Shown here piece after piece: positions 45,029 to 54,898 of a stretch of 64,000 nt of DNA. The notes under the pieces are model-generated. The model saw nothing but the letters and a program-made list of their open reading frames with translations. It ran no database searches and was not told where the DNA came from. The DNA is taken from NCBI GenBank assembly GCA_003566995.1, contig PXBG01000074.1, forward strand, positions 24,294 to 88,293, written 5' to 3'. Position numbers and translations under genes: made by a program. Source of the stretch: Syntrophobacteraceae bacterium (GTDB lineage Bacteria; Desulfobacterota; Syntrophobacteria; Syntrophobacterales; Syntrophobacteraceae). The number at the start of each line of letters is the position of its first letter. Position 1 is the stretch's first letter.

Positions 45029-46578
45029 GACACGTCACCTCCTCTTCTTTCGGGAATGGTGAAATAGAAAGTCGCACCTTTGCCCGGTTCCGACTCAGCC
45101 CAGATTCGGCCTCCCAGGTTCTCAACGATTTTTTTACAGATGGCAAGTCCGATTCCCGTCCCTGGATAGACTCCTTTTCCATGGAGCCTCTGAAAGATCA
45201 CAAAAATCTTGTCGCTGTACTCCCTGTCAAAACCGATTCCGTTGTCCCGCACTGAAAAAACCCATTCACTGTCTTGCTTCCCGGCAGAGATGTGAATGCT
45301 GGGGGGAGCCTCGCTTCGAAACTTGATGGCATTGACGATGAGATTCTGAAAGAGCTGGGCCAACTGTCCTCCATGGGCCATCACAAGGGGAAGAGGGTCG
45401 TGGGTGACCTGAGCGTCGCTTTCTTCCACCATGGCCCCCACGTTTCCCAAAGCCCAATGAAGAGCGGTTTCCACTTCAACGGGCTCCAGAGTCTCTCCTC
45501 TTCGGCCCACGCGGGAATAGGCGAGCAGATCGTTGATCATCCTCTGCATGCGCTTTGCGCCGTTCACCGCATATTCAATGAACTCGTCCGCATCGGCGTC
45601 GAGCTTTCCCTTGTAGCGGCGGGCGAGCAACTGGACATAGCTCGCCACCATGCGCAGGGGCTCCTGCATGTCGTGGGAAGCCACGTAGGCAAACTGCTCC
45701 AGTTCCTCATTGGACCGGGCCAGTTCCCGAGCCTGCCGGGCAAGGGCCTCCTCCGCATTTTTGCGGCTGGTGATGTCTGTGATGACCACAAAGCTGCCCT
45801 TGAAATTTCCATCCCCATCAAAAATGGGTTTGGGAGACATGATGGCCGCCACTTTTCCACCCCCCTTGGCGGTCCAGGTTATTTCGTAGGGGTCCACCGC
45901 TCCCTGGCGGCGGCGAGCCAGTTGCTGTTCAAGGATGAGACGGTTTTCCGCATCCAAAAAATCCACCAGAGGATGGCCGATGATTTCCTCCCGTTCATAA
46001 CCCCACATGTGACACAGGCGGGGGTTCACATAGGTGATCACGTCGTGTTCATCCCGAACGAGAAGCCCATCGTTCATGGTTTCCACCAGGCTTCGATACC
46101 GCTGTTCGCTCTCGCGCAGAGCCTGCTCAGCCTCCTTTTGCTCCGTGATGTCCTCGAACAGTCCCACGGCACCCAGAAACTTGCCATCTTCCGAGTTGAT
46201 GCGGTTGTAGATGGCTCTGAGGGTGGTGAGCCTGTTGCCGCTCACGGAGCGGTAATCGCCTTCATAGGTGCCGATCTCTCCCGAAAGGGCCCGAAGCATG
46301 GCCTCCCGCATTTTCTCGTCCCGGGCGGACTCGATCATGTTGTAGCCCACCACCGCTTTTCTCGGCGCCCCCATGATCTCCAGGAAGTGGTCGTTGCAGT
46401 CCACGATGACACCGTCCTGGTCAAAATGTATGATTCCCAGGGGCGAGTGATCGAAAATGAGCTTATAGCGCTTCGCACTTTTCAGAAGCTTCTCTTTTGC
46501 TCCCGAGCATGCAAACACCAGTTCCTCAAGCTCTTTCACTCTTCTTTGAAGTTCTTCGTAAGTGGGTTTTGCCTCCAT
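45025..46578 (-). CDS. PAS-domain sensor histidine kinase (cytosolic)
   Basis: A 517-residue kinase with an N-terminal coiled coil ([14 protein letters not shown]), two PAS domains (about 30-150 and 160-280), HisKA with the phospho-His in [19 protein letters not shown], and HATPase_c ([32 protein letters not shown]). No transmembrane segment is present, so it senses an intracellular signal, perhaps redox or a ligand. The kinase domain resembles those paired with Rcp1-type receivers. GAGGA precedes the ATG, and it is first in the operon. Confidence 0.93.
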   Translation of the reverse strand: MEAKPTYEELQRRVKELEELVFACSGAKEKLLKSAKRYKLIFDHSPLGIIHFDQDGVIVDCNDHFLEIMGAPRKAVVGYNMIESARDEKMREAMLRALSGEIGTYEGDYRSVSGNRLTTLRAIYNRINSEDGKFLGAVGLFEDITEQKEAEQALRESEQRYRSLVETMNDGLLVRDEHDVITYVNPRLCHMWGYEREEIIGHPLVDFLDAENRLILEQQLARRRQGAVDPYEITWTAKGGGKVAAIMSPKPIFDGDGNFKGSFVVITDITSRKNAEEALARQARELARSNEELEQFAYVASHDMQEPLRMVASYVQLLARRYKGKLDADADEFIEYAVNGAKRMQRMINDLLAYSRVGRRGETLEPVEVETALHWALGNVGAMVEESDAQVTHDPLPLVMAHGGQLAQLFQNLIVNAIKFRSEAPPSIHISAGKQDSEWVFSVRDNGIGFDREYSDKIFVIFQRLHGKGVYPGTGIGLAICKKIVENLGGRIWAESEPGKGATFYFTIPERRGGDVS

Positions 46579-46742
46579 TGCTGCATTTCCTCATTTCATT
46601 TTATCCGAGTCCGTGGAATCTCCGGTGAATTGTAAAATCAAACCCTGCCAATCAGTGGCGAAAAATTGTCCCCCCCTCAGGCTCGCAGGCCCGTCACCCC
46701 GGCCTCATGGAGAGTGGACCCTCGATTCATGGACAGCACCTT

Positions 46743-47480
46743 TCAGTCTTTAGCCTTGTTGACACAATGGAAAGCGAGAACGAAGAGGGCCAGGCCCATG
46801 GCAGCCAGCAGCAAGTAGGAAAAGGGTTCAGGCGTTGCCTGGCCGAAGGAGGAGGCTCTGATGGATTGCGCTGCGTGCGTGAGGGGCAGAAAGTTGAGAA
46901 TTTTCTGGGCCCAAAGGGGCATATGATCCACAGGGAAAAAGGTCCCTCCCAGGAAGGCCATGGGAGTGATGAAAAAATTGGTCAGCAGGGCCTGATCCGC
47001 ATGGGACCTCACGAGCATGGCCATGCAAACCGCCATGGATGCGAACAAAAAACTGTTGAGGACCACGGCGAGCCAGAAAAAAAGACCGTAGGACAAGACG
47101 ACACCCGAAAGGAGGCCGATGAAAAGGATCAGGGCCACGGCGAAAAGGGCCCGTGTGATGCCCGCCAGCACCTCTCCGGTCACATAGGCGATGTTGCGAA
47201 TGGGTGCCGCCTGAAACTCCTCGAAAATTCTCCAGTAAAAGCGGGCGATGTTGATTTCGCTGGCGATGGCGAATGCCTGTGTCATGCTGCTCATGGCCAC
47301 CAGGCCCGGAATGAGAAATTCCATATAGGAGCGGCCATCCACCTGCAAATCCTTGCCCACACCGAAACCAAAAGCAATGAGGTACAAAAGGGGAGCGACG
47401 GACATGGAAGCCGTCTGACGCCAGAATTTCTTTTTGAGAATCAACAATTCCCGATGATAGACCGCAAGACAGCCTCTCAT
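46743..47480 (-). CDS. ABC-2 type exporter permease
   Basis: This is an inner-membrane permease of 245 residues with six predicted helices and the ABC-2 signature (FFITPMAFLGGTFFPVDHMP). It resembles NodJ/DrrB-type exporters of drugs or polysaccharide precursors. The ATG overlaps the stop of the ATPase gene by 4 nt, so the two are translationally coupled. The substrate is unknown. Confidence 0.92.
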   Translation of the reverse strand: MRGCLAVYHRELLILKKKFWRQTASMSVAPLLYLIAFGFGVGKDLQVDGRSYMEFLIPGLVAMSSMTQAFAIASEINIARFYWRIFEEFQAAPIRNIAYVTGEVLAGITRALFAVALILFIGLLSGVVLSYGLFFWLAVVLNSFLFASMAVCMAMLVRSHADQALLTNFFITPMAFLGGTFFPVDHMPLWAQKILNFLPLTHAAQSIRASSFGQATPEPFSYLLLAAMGLALFVLAFHCVNKAKD

Positions 47481-48322
47481 GGCTGGACCTTTTTCCCAGT
47501 GACCGAAATGAAAACGTCTTCAAGATTGACGCGTCTCACAGACAAGCTGCCGTCCTGGCGCAAAATGTGTGCATTCGCTCCTTCCCGGCTGGAATGATAA
47601 GTGGTTTCCATTTCACCCTCCACGATGTTGTCCACCGCCCATTTTCCCAGCCGGTTCATGAGATTTTGAGGGGTGTCGAGAGCGATGATTTGTCCTTCGT
47701 CCAGAAAAGCAACGCGCTGGGCCAGGAATTCAGCCTCTTCAATGTAATGGGTGGTCAAAAAAATGGTGGAACCGTTTTGTTGTATTTTTTTGATGAGCGA
47801 CCAGATCCTTCGCCGAATCTTGGGATCGAGGCCCACTGTGGGTTCATCCAGGAAGAGGATTTTGGGAGAATGCATGAGGGCCCTGGCAATCATGACACGC
47901 CGCTTCATTCCCCCTGAGAGGTGTTTGACAGGGGTTTTTCGGCGATCGGCAATGTCCACGTAATGAAGCATTTCTTCGATGCGCTCATTTCTCAACCGGT
48001 GCGGCATCTGAAAAAGTTTGCCGTGTATGCTGAGGTTCTCCTGAACGGTCAGTTCGTGGTCCAGGTTGATGCTTTGAGGGACCAGTCCGCATTGTCTCTT
48101 GGCCTGCAGAGTCTCCCGCAAGATGTGGAAGCCATGCAGGTAGGCATCTCCGGAAGTTGGACTGGAAAGGCCTGTGAGTATTCTGATGGTGGTGGTTTTG
48201 CCGGAACCGTTGGGACCGAGGTAAGCGAACAGTTCGCCTTCTCTCACATGAAGGTCGATTCCCTCAAGTGCCTTCACCTTCCTGAAATGTTTGGTGAGTC
48301 CTTCGATGCGGATCAATCCCAA
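47477..48322 (-). CDS. ABC exporter ATPase
   Basis: A 281-residue ATPase. Walker A is GPNGSGKTTT, the Q-loop lies in CGLVPQSINLD, the signature is LSGGMKRRVMIARAL, Walker B is ILFLDEPTVGLDP, and the switch His is in LTTHYIEEAE. The C-terminal extension (to residue 281) is of the DrrA type. It starts with TTG at 48322; a second in-frame TTG lies two codons on, and GGGGG lies just upstream. It is the partner of the overlapping permease gene. Confidence 0.93.
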   Translation of the reverse strand: MGLIRIEGLTKHFRKVKALEGIDLHVREGELFAYLGPNGSGKTTTIRILTGLSSPTSGDAYLHGFHILRETLQAKRQCGLVPQSINLDHELTVQENLSIHGKLFQMPHRLRNERIEEMLHYVDIADRRKTPVKHLSGGMKRRVMIARALMHSPKILFLDEPTVGLDPKIRRRIWSLIKKIQQNGSTIFLTTHYIEEAEFLAQRVAFLDEGQIIALDTPQNLMNRLGKWAVDNIVEGEMETTYHSSREGANAHILRQDGSLSVRRVNLEDVFISVTGKKVQP

Positions 48323-48465
48323 CCCCCATGCGCGCCCAGAGCCCCAGTTCTCTCTTGAAGCTCATGCAATGCCCTCAAGGCCGCCCCCTTTTCCCCTTGA
48401 AATCATCCGGTCACCCAGCTGTTGACCGATGCCTTTCCTCCCGGAGTGGAAGCCAAATGTTGACT

Positions 48466-48555
48466 TGAGCTGTCTCAACCAAGTAAAAGTCCCTTTGCGT
48501 CATTGCCCGCGCAGGCGGGGATCCTGTTCCGCCAGGATGGACCCGACCCTTCCCT
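48466..48555. repeat. Palindromic repeat (copy 3)
   Basis: AGCTGTCTCAACCAAG, then AAGTCCCTTTGCGTCATTGC and CGCGCAGGCGGGGATCCTG, match copy 2 over about 60 bp. A partial inverted second unit rich in GGGAAGAACGGG follows. Confidence 0.6.
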
Positions 48556-48809
48556 TCGCGGGAAGAACGGGTCCGGCAGTACGGATTTCTTCATGGGACC
48601 AAAGGCAATCACATGGTCTTCAATTCCTGGAACTTTATTCCAAACACTGTTATAGAGGTTACATGATTCATGGAAATTTTACCAGAGGTCCCCATACAGG
48701 GCGACATCATCTCCTCATGTTGCAGGGAAGCGAACCCGTGGGCCGCGAATTTTTGTTCCATTCACGGGATCCTTCAACACCTCTCCCTCCAGGTTTCAAA
48801 CATTGTAGA

Positions 48810-48838
48810 TTGAAGAGTGGTCGCAAAAATCCTATAAT
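48810..48838 (+). promoter_or_regulatory. Sigma-70 promoter of activase operon
   Basis: TTGAAG (48810-48815), 17 nt, then a perfect TATAAT (48833-48838). Transcription would start near 48845, giving a leader of about 60 nt. This is the best -10 match I found in the window. Confidence 0.75.
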
Positions 48839-48906
48839 AAAAAGATTGAGCATTTCATAAAAATTCAGACAATCTGATCTTACAACAATATCAAAGGACT
48901 GGATGG

Positions 48907-51900
48907 ATGTTTGTTGACGTGGGAATCGACGTGGGTTCAGTGAGCATCAACTGCGTGGCGTTGGATGAGGAAGGGGTGGTGATTTACGAAGCCCCCTATA
49001 TCCGCCACTTTGGACTGGTTTACGAAGAGGTGCAGAAACTTCTTCGGCAACTGCTCCATGGAGAGGCTCTGGGTTCCGGGAGAAAGATCCGGTCCCTTTC
49101 ATTCACCGGCATCAGTGGTCTGGCCCTTGCCGAACTTTTCGACGCTCCCTACGAAGTGGAAACCATTGCCCAGTCAATGGGGGCAGCTCACGTGGCCCCC
49201 GGCGTGCGGTCCATCATCGCCATGGGGGGCCAGGACGCCACACTTCTCCAGCTGGGGCATGAAAAGGGACGCTGGCATCTGGAGTCTTTCAACATGAACG
49301 GCCCCTGCGCTTCCGGAACGGGCTCCTTCATCGACCAGCAGGCGGAACGGCTTGTCTTTTCCATGTATGGCAGCGACTTTCACATGGACCAGAACAAGCT
49401 TCAGCAGACATTGGAAGACTTCATTGAACTGGGCCTTCAAAGCACGAACCCCGCTCCCGTTGCCTGCCGGTGCACCGTGTTCACCAAGTCGGACATGATC
49501 CACCTTCAAAACAAGGGAGAAACCCTTTCCAACATCATCGCAGGCCTTCACCACGGCAACGCGGCCAATTACATGAGCACCATCGTTGGGAACCGGAAGC
49601 TGGATTCCCCCATCATCATGATCGGAGGCATGGCTTCCAACCAACTGCAGGTGCAGGCTTTTCGGCACTACTTTCCCCAACTGAATGTCCCTCCCCACCA
49701 CACATCTCTGGGGGCACTGGGAGTGGCCCTGCAGGCCCGGATTCAGGGCACCCGCAACACCATTGACTTGTCCCTGCTGGAAAAAATGCTGGACCGCAAA
49801 GGCGATGGTTTTCCCCTGGCAGACCCTCTTGAGATCAAACACACGTCCTTTGACGAGGACAACCTCCTTGCGTTTCCAAACCTTCGGCCGGACGCTCCCC
49901 TTCGCGCCTACCTGGGCGTGGACATCGGTTCCACGTCGACCAAGTACGCCCTGATCGGGGAAAGTGGAGAGATCCTTCACAAGTGCTACCTGCCCACCCG
50001 GGGGAAACCCATTGAAGTGGCCCAGGAACTCCTGCGCACTCTGAAAAGGGAATGGGAAGGCCGGCTGCAGTTGATTGCCCTGGCCACCACGGGATCGGGA
50101 AGGAATGTGGTGGGGGACTTTCTGGACGCAGACCTTGTGATCGACGAGATCACCGCCCACGCCCGAGGAGCCATCGCCGTGGATCCGGAAGTGGACACCA
50201 TCTTCGAAATAGGTGGCCAGGACTCCAAGTACATTCGCATCGACAACACCCACCCTCTTGATTTCGACATGAACAAGGTTTGTGCCGCGGGAACGGGAAG
50301 CTTTCTCCATGAGCTGGCCAACAAAATGAAGATCAACATTGTGGGTGAATTTCAGGAGGTGGCCCTCTCTTCCCGGAATCCTCTGCACCTTGCAGAGCGA
50401 TGCACCGTTTTCATGGAAACGGACCTGGAGGGCTATGCTCAAAAAGGGGCCAAAAAGGAAGACCTGATCGCTGGGTTGTGCTATGCCACCGTCCACAATT
50501 ACCTCAACAGGGTTGTGGAGAAACGCCGGGTGGGCGACCGCATCATGTTTCTGGGGGGCCCGTCGCTCAACAAGGGCATTGTGGCCGCCTTTGAAAAGAT
50601 TCTCAAAAAGCCCCTTCTCGTGCCCAAACACCGTGAAGTGCTGGGGGGCTTCGGGGCAGCCTTGATGGTCAAAGAACTTGTGGAGAACCGGAAAATCATT
50701 CCCAAGACCCACAGTTTCGAACACCTGGCCGACCACACCGTCAGCTTCTCGGAGACCATCTGCAGAGCGGACAAGAGGTGCCACAACGAGTGCAAGCTGA
50801 AGGTCTACTCCTTCGGAGACCGGAAAAGCATCTGGGGAGGTGATTGCGGGCGGTACGAGGTCACGCATCACAAGGGAGCACGGTCCAGGAATTATTTTCT
50901 CGAGAGGGACCAGCTGTTCCATGAAGCCATGGCCCGGAAAGGGATTCAGGTTCTGCAGCCAGACAGCCCTTTCCCTGCAGGAGGAACCAAACCCTCCCTT
51001 GGCATTCCTTTCGGCCTCCATTCCCTGGAATGGGGCATTCTGTGGTCCCACATGTTTGCCGGTCTGGGGTTCGATGTCTTCATCAGTCCCCCCACCAACA
51101 GCGGCATCGTCAGGCAGGGCATCGAATGCATGACCGCCGAGACATGCTTTCCCGTGAAAGTTTTTCACGGACACGTGCGCCACCTCATGGACGGCGTGGA
51201 CTACCTTTTCCTTCCCAACACCATCAACATGCCCACTCAGAAAGAGGAAGAGGCGGGGTATTTCTGTCCTCTGGTGGAAAGCTCCCAGTACATGACCAAA
51301 GCCGCCCTGCAAATCCCTGAAGAACGGCTGATCCGCCCCAATGTTTTTCTCAAGGACGGCCCGGAACATTTGGCCCGTGCGTTGCACTCGCATCTTCCAC
51401 GCGGGGAGAAAAGATCCTTCCAGGATGTGATGGGGGCAGTTTCGGAGGCCTGGAAGGAACACGAGGCTTTCAAGGCAAAACTGCTGGCCAGAGGAAAGCA
51501 GGCTCTGAGCAGCCTCGGCCCCGAAGAACCCCTCTGGGTGGTCACGGGCCGCTCCTACAACATTTACGATGAAAGGCTGAACCTTCAAATGGGCAGGCAT
51601 TTCTCAAAGCTGGGCATCACCGCGCTGCCCATGGACTTCCTGGACGTGGAAGGAGAGGATCTCAGCGATTTTCCAAGAATGTTCTGGGGATCGGGAACCA
51701 GAATTCTCAAAACGGCAAAGCGCATCGCCCGCGAGCCCAACTGGTTCGGCGTTCACATCACCAACTTCAGCTGCGGCGCCGATTCATTCATAGAGCACTT
51801 CTATCGCCACATTTTGAGTGAAAAGCCCTACCTCATTCTGGAACTGGATGAACACAGCGCGGTTGCGGGAGTTCTCACGCGCATCGAAGCTTTTCGAAAT

Positions 51901-51981
51901 GTCGTCAAAAATGTTCAGGAAAACTCTGGAAATCTCCCATCCATCAACGGTTTGAGGGAAACTTTGGCATGCAGCATGTAA
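48907..51981 (+). CDS. Tandem acyl-CoA dehydratase activase (BadF/HgdC type) with DUF2229
   Basis: A 1,024-residue protein with two ASKHA ATPase domains of the BadF/BadG/BcrA/HgdC type, followed by a DUF2229-like part. Domain 1 (about 1-290) has GIDVGSVSINCVALDEEG, CASGTGSF and RCTVFTKSD. Domain 2 (about 325-590) has GVDIGSTSTKYALIGESG, CAAGTGSF and RCTVFMETD. Each keeps both cluster cysteines. From about residue 600 come CHNECKLKVYSF and GGDCGRYE and a 300-residue C-terminal region. Activases use ATP to drive an electron into 2-hydroxyacyl-CoA dehydratases or benzoyl-CoA reductases; here the physiological target is unknown. The 3' end overlaps the HgdB-like gene by 13 nt. Confidence 0.92.
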   Translation: MFVDVGIDVGSVSINCVALDEEGVVIYEAPYIRHFGLVYEEVQKLLRQLLHGEALGSGRKIRSLSFTGISGLALAELFDAPYEVETIAQSMGAAHVAPGVRSIIAMGGQDATLLQLGHEKGRWHLESFNMNGPCASGTGSFIDQQAERLVFSMYGSDFHMDQNKLQQTLEDFIELGLQSTNPAPVACRCTVFTKSDMIHLQNKGETLSNIIAGLHHGNAANYMSTIVGNRKLDSPIIMIGGMASNQLQVQAFRHYFPQLNVPPHHTSLGALGVALQARIQGTRNTIDLSLLEKMLDRKGDGFPLADPLEIKHTSFDEDNLLAFPNLRPDAPLRAYLGVDIGSTSTKYALIGESGEILHKCYLPTRGKPIEVAQELLRTLKREWEGRLQLIALATTGSGRNVVGDFLDADLVIDEITAHARGAIAVDPEVDTIFEIGGQDSKYIRIDNTHPLDFDMNKVCAAGTGSFLHELANKMKINIVGEFQEVALSSRNPLHLAERCTVFMETDLEGYAQKGAKKEDLIAGLCYATVHNYLNRVVEKRRVGDRIMFLGGPSLNKGIVAAFEKILKKPLLVPKHREVLGGFGAALMVKELVENRKIIPKTHSFEHLADHTVSFSETICRADKRCHNECKLKVYSFGDRKSIWGGDCGRYEVTHHKGARSRNYFLERDQLFHEAMARKGIQVLQPDSPFPAGGTKPSLGIPFGLHSLEWGILWSHMFAGLGFDVFISPPTNSGIVRQGIECMTAETCFPVKVFHGHVRHLMDGVDYLFLPNTINMPTQKEEEAGYFCPLVESSQYMTKAALQIPEERLIRPNVFLKDGPEHLARALHSHLPRGEKRSFQDVMGAVSEAWKEHEAFKAKLLARGKQALSSLGPEEPLWVVTGRSYNIYDERLNLQMGRHFSKLGITALPMDFLDVEGEDLSDFPRMFWGSGTRILKTAKRIAREPNWFGVHITNFSCGADSFIEHFYRHILSEKPYLILELDEHSAVAGVLTRIEAFRNVVKNVQENSGNLPSINGLRETLACSM

Positions 51982-53396
51982 ACTCCGGGCAGGAGATGCC
52001 CAAAATCAGTTCTCTGGAGCGCCTTCGCACCCGCGTGGGCAAATTTCATGTGGCCGAAAAAACTCTGCTGGTTCCCAACATGGCCCCCTTTCCCTGCCGG
52101 TTGCTCGCCGCAAGCTTCAGAGCCATGGGCGTCAATGCCGTCATCATGGAAACCTACAAGGGGCTGCACCTGGGCAAGCAGCACACTTCGGGAAAGGAAT
52201 GCTTTCCCTGCCAGATCACCCTGGGCGACGTGCTGGTCCATCTGCAAGAGGAAAAAGAAAGGCTGGGCGATGCCTTTCGAGGAGAAAACTACGCCTATTT
52301 CATGCCCGAAGCGGGGGGGCCATGCCGTTTCGGAATGTACAACAAGCTGCACCGCCTGGTTCTGGACCAGTTCGAAGACTTTCAGGACGTTCCCATCGTT
52401 TACCTGTCCTCGGAGAATTCTTACCGCACGGCGGACATCATGGCCCCCGAAAAAGCTTCGCCGTTCAGAAAGTTGAGCTACACGGCCATCGTGGTGGCGG
52501 ACATTCTGGACCGAACCGTCTGGCGGGTGCGCCCTTACGAACTCCGCCCCGGTCTCACGGACAGCTTCATGGAAACGGCCCTTCAAACCATGGAGTCCGT
52601 CATTTTCGAGTCGGGAACTCAGCCCGATTATGAGCGCATCTACAACCTTCTGGAAGACATTGTGGCCACGGCCGCGTCCTTCATGGACCCCCACGCCCCG
52701 AGGCGACCCCGCATTGGAATCGTGGGAGAGATTTACCTTCGAACCCACCCCGACTCCAATCAGAACATCATCCGCCAGCTGGAGAAGTGCGGTGCGGAAG
52801 TGGTGGACGCATCTCTGGCCGAATGGATCAACTACGTCACCTTCGACCGCGGAAGAAAGCTTCGTCACACCTGGAACAAAGCCTGGCTGGGACAGGATCG
52901 CGAAACCCTTCGTTCAACCTTCAATCAGCTGTTGGCCAACAAGGTGGAGGATCTCTATCAGAAATGGCGCCAGGGAAAAGCTTACAGCAGAGCCCTTCGG
53001 CACCTGGACATTCAGAAAGATCACAGCATCGGCGACATCGAACGGCAGTTGCAAAAAGACCGTCTCTTCAATTTCGACATCGGCACGGAAGCTGCCCTGA
53101 GCATCGGGGGCGCACTGGAGTATGTCCACGAGGGTTTTGACGGCATCGTCAACGTCTTTCCCTTCACCTGCATGCCCAGCACCGTCTGCGCCTCCGTCCT
53201 CAAGCCCCTTCTCCATGAGATGCGCATCCCTTACCTGGATGCCCCCTATGACGGAACCATGCAAGCCAATCGGGAAATCGCCCTGCGCACCTTTGTTCAC
53301 CAGGCCAAGCAGCATCTTCGGCATCGCGCAGAAAAAACAAAAACAAGGCAAACACATGACTCAACAAACCATGATCATCAACGCCGTCCATCCTGA
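51969..53396 (+). CDS. HgdB-like activase-associated protein
   Basis: This 475-residue protein is the continuation of the activase system. In many bacteria this region is fused to the preceding gene as one protein of about 1,400 residues. Conserved cysteines lie in SGKECFPCQITLGD, AGGPCRFGMYNKL and FPFTCMPSTVCASV, and they could hold a [4Fe-4S] cluster as in dehydratase D components. HFSC-like partner motifs are in the upstream protein. It starts 13 nt inside the activase gene and its last 41 bp overlap the start of the RNase gene, so the three genes are tightly coupled. The terminal 20 residues are polar and look specific to this organism. Confidence 0.85.
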   Translation: MQHVNSGQEMPKISSLERLRTRVGKFHVAEKTLLVPNMAPFPCRLLAASFRAMGVNAVIMETYKGLHLGKQHTSGKECFPCQITLGDVLVHLQEEKERLGDAFRGENYAYFMPEAGGPCRFGMYNKLHRLVLDQFEDFQDVPIVYLSSENSYRTADIMAPEKASPFRKLSYTAIVVADILDRTVWRVRPYELRPGLTDSFMETALQTMESVIFESGTQPDYERIYNLLEDIVATAASFMDPHAPRRPRIGIVGEIYLRTHPDSNQNIIRQLEKCGAEVVDASLAEWINYVTFDRGRKLRHTWNKAWLGQDRETLRSTFNQLLANKVEDLYQKWRQGKAYSRALRHLDIQKDHSIGDIERQLQKDRLFNFDIGTEAALSIGGALEYVHEGFDGIVNVFPFTCMPSTVCASVLKPLLHEMRIPYLDAPYDGTMQANREIALRTFVHQAKQHLRHRAEKTKTRQTHDSTNHDHQRRPS

Positions 53397-54855
53397 GGAA
53401 TTCCGGGTGGCGGTGGTTCAAGGGCAGACCCTTGAAGGATTTTTCGTTGAAAGTGCGGCCAAGAGCAAGCTAGTCGGAAACATCTACAAAGGCATCATCA
53501 CTCACGTGCAGAGCAGCCTTCAGGCGGCTTTTGTCAATTACGGAAAGGAGAAGAACGGCTTTCTTCCCTTCCCGGAAATACATCCCGAATATTACAAAAG
53601 CGACCCCACCGAGTCGGTTCGCATTCAGGATGTCATCGAGACAGGCCAGGAAGTTCTGGTCCAGGTGGTCAAGGATGAGGTGGGGAACAAGGGAGCCCTG
53701 CTCACCACCTACATCTCACTGGCAGGCCGAGACATTGTGCTCATGCCCGGACAATCCCAGCGGGGCGTCTCCAGAAAAATCGAAGACGAGAAACAAAGGG
53801 AAAGGCTGAAAGAACTGGCCCACGGGCTCAAAATGCCCGAGGACATGGGCGTCATCATCCGCACCGTGGCAGAAAGCCGCAACAAGAAAGAAGTGAGCGA
53901 AGACCTGAACCATCTCCTCAAGATCTGGGAGGAGATCAAAAAGCTGGTGCAGGAGACGCAAGCCCCCGGGCTGATCTACAAGGAACAGGACCTGGCCATT
54001 CGCGTCATCCGCGACTACTTCACTCCCCAGATCAAGACCATTCTGGTGGACGACAAGGAGGTCTACCAAAGGGTCAGGGAATTCCTGCGCATCATCAGCC
54101 CCAAAAACCAGCGCAGCGTGAGGCTCCACAAGGGAGAGACGCCCATCTGCAACAAGTACAACCTGGAGGACCAGATCGAACAGATCTACCAGAAGCGGGT
54201 GCCCTTGAAGTCCGGAGGCTATCTGGTCATCGATCCCACGGAAGCCCTCGTCTCCATCGATGTCAACTCGGGAAGGACCAGCAGTGACGGGAACCTGGAA
54301 GAAACGGTCTTCAAGGTCAACATGGAAGCGGCGGGAGAAATTCCCCGCCAGTTGCGCCTGCGTGACCAGGGCGGTCTCGTGGTCATTGATTTCATCGACA
54401 TGAAGGAATCCCGTCACATGCGGGACGTGGAACGCCGGCTCAAAGAAGAAATCAAAAAGGACAAGGCCAAGGTCACCGTGGGGCGCATCTCCCGGTTTGG
54501 GCTTCTGGAACTCTCGCGCCAGCACCTGGGGCTCAACATCATCAAGGGGTCCCACCTTGAATGCCCCGTGTGCCGGGGGACGGGCCTGACACGCTCCCCC
54601 GAAGCCACCGCCCTGTGTTACTTCAGAAAAATCTGGCTGGGCCTGGTGCAGAAAAAATCCGCCTCCGTCAAGGGCACCTTTTCCATTGAAGTGGCCAATT
54701 ACCTCCTCAACCAGAAACGGCTGGACCTGATCAATCTGGAATCGCGCTATGACGCCACCATTTTCATCGAAGGCTCTTCTTCCATGATGCCCCACGAAGG
54801 GTGCCTGGAATTTACCCCGAGAGAGGCCTCGCCCGCTTCCAACGGGGAGGGTTGA
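53356..54855 (+). CDS. rng: Ribonuclease E/G
   Basis: This endoribonuclease of the RNase E/G family has 499 residues, starting at ATG 53356 inside the preceding gene (41-bp overlap). The S1 domain (about 35-125) includes GNIYKGIITHVQSSLQAAFV and KNGFLPFPEI. The catalytic aspartates lie in VSIDVNSGR and VVIDFIDM. The zinc-link is CPVCRGTG. The long RNase E scaffold tail is absent, so the protein is RNase G-like. It would process rRNA and mRNA. The overlap with an activase gene is unusual. Confidence 0.95.
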   Translation: MTQQTMIINAVHPEEFRVAVVQGQTLEGFFVESAAKSKLVGNIYKGIITHVQSSLQAAFVNYGKEKNGFLPFPEIHPEYYKSDPTESVRIQDVIETGQEVLVQVVKDEVGNKGALLTTYISLAGRDIVLMPGQSQRGVSRKIEDEKQRERLKELAHGLKMPEDMGVIIRTVAESRNKKEVSEDLNHLLKIWEEIKKLVQETQAPGLIYKEQDLAIRVIRDYFTPQIKTILVDDKEVYQRVREFLRIISPKNQRSVRLHKGETPICNKYNLEDQIEQIYQKRVPLKSGGYLVIDPTEALVSIDVNSGRTSSDGNLEETVFKVNMEAAGEIPRQLRLRDQGGLVVIDFIDMKESRHMRDVERRLKEEIKKDKAKVTVGRISRFGLLELSRQHLGLNIIKGSHLECPVCRGTGLTRSPEATALCYFRKIWLGLVQKKSASVKGTFSIEVANYLLNQKRLDLINLESRYDATIFIEGSSSMMPHEGCLEFTPREASPASNGEG

Positions 54856-54898
54856 GCCTTCAAACTCACTGAGGGCAACGATCAGGAATCACTGACCC

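Larger units (their letters stand above)
48323..48906. other. Non-coding region with repeat and promoter
   Basis: These 584 bp separate the divergent ABC ATPase and activase genes. They hold the third palindromic repeat copy (48466-48555), a long stretch without recognisable coding, and a strong promoter at 48810-48838. An open frame of 143 codons across the repeat is not protein-like. Confidence 0.6.

Noticed and set aside
45274..46635. A 453-codon open frame opposite the sensor kinase
   Set aside because: Antisense shadow; His/Leu/Gly-rich composition and no domain.
48429..48860. A 143-codon open frame between the ABC ATPase and activase genes
   Set aside because: It crosses a palindromic repeat and the promoter, and its sequence is not protein-like.
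49174..51600. An 808-codon open frame on the minus strand inside the activase gene
   Set aside because: Antisense to a gene with clear ATPase motifs; no homology-like pattern.
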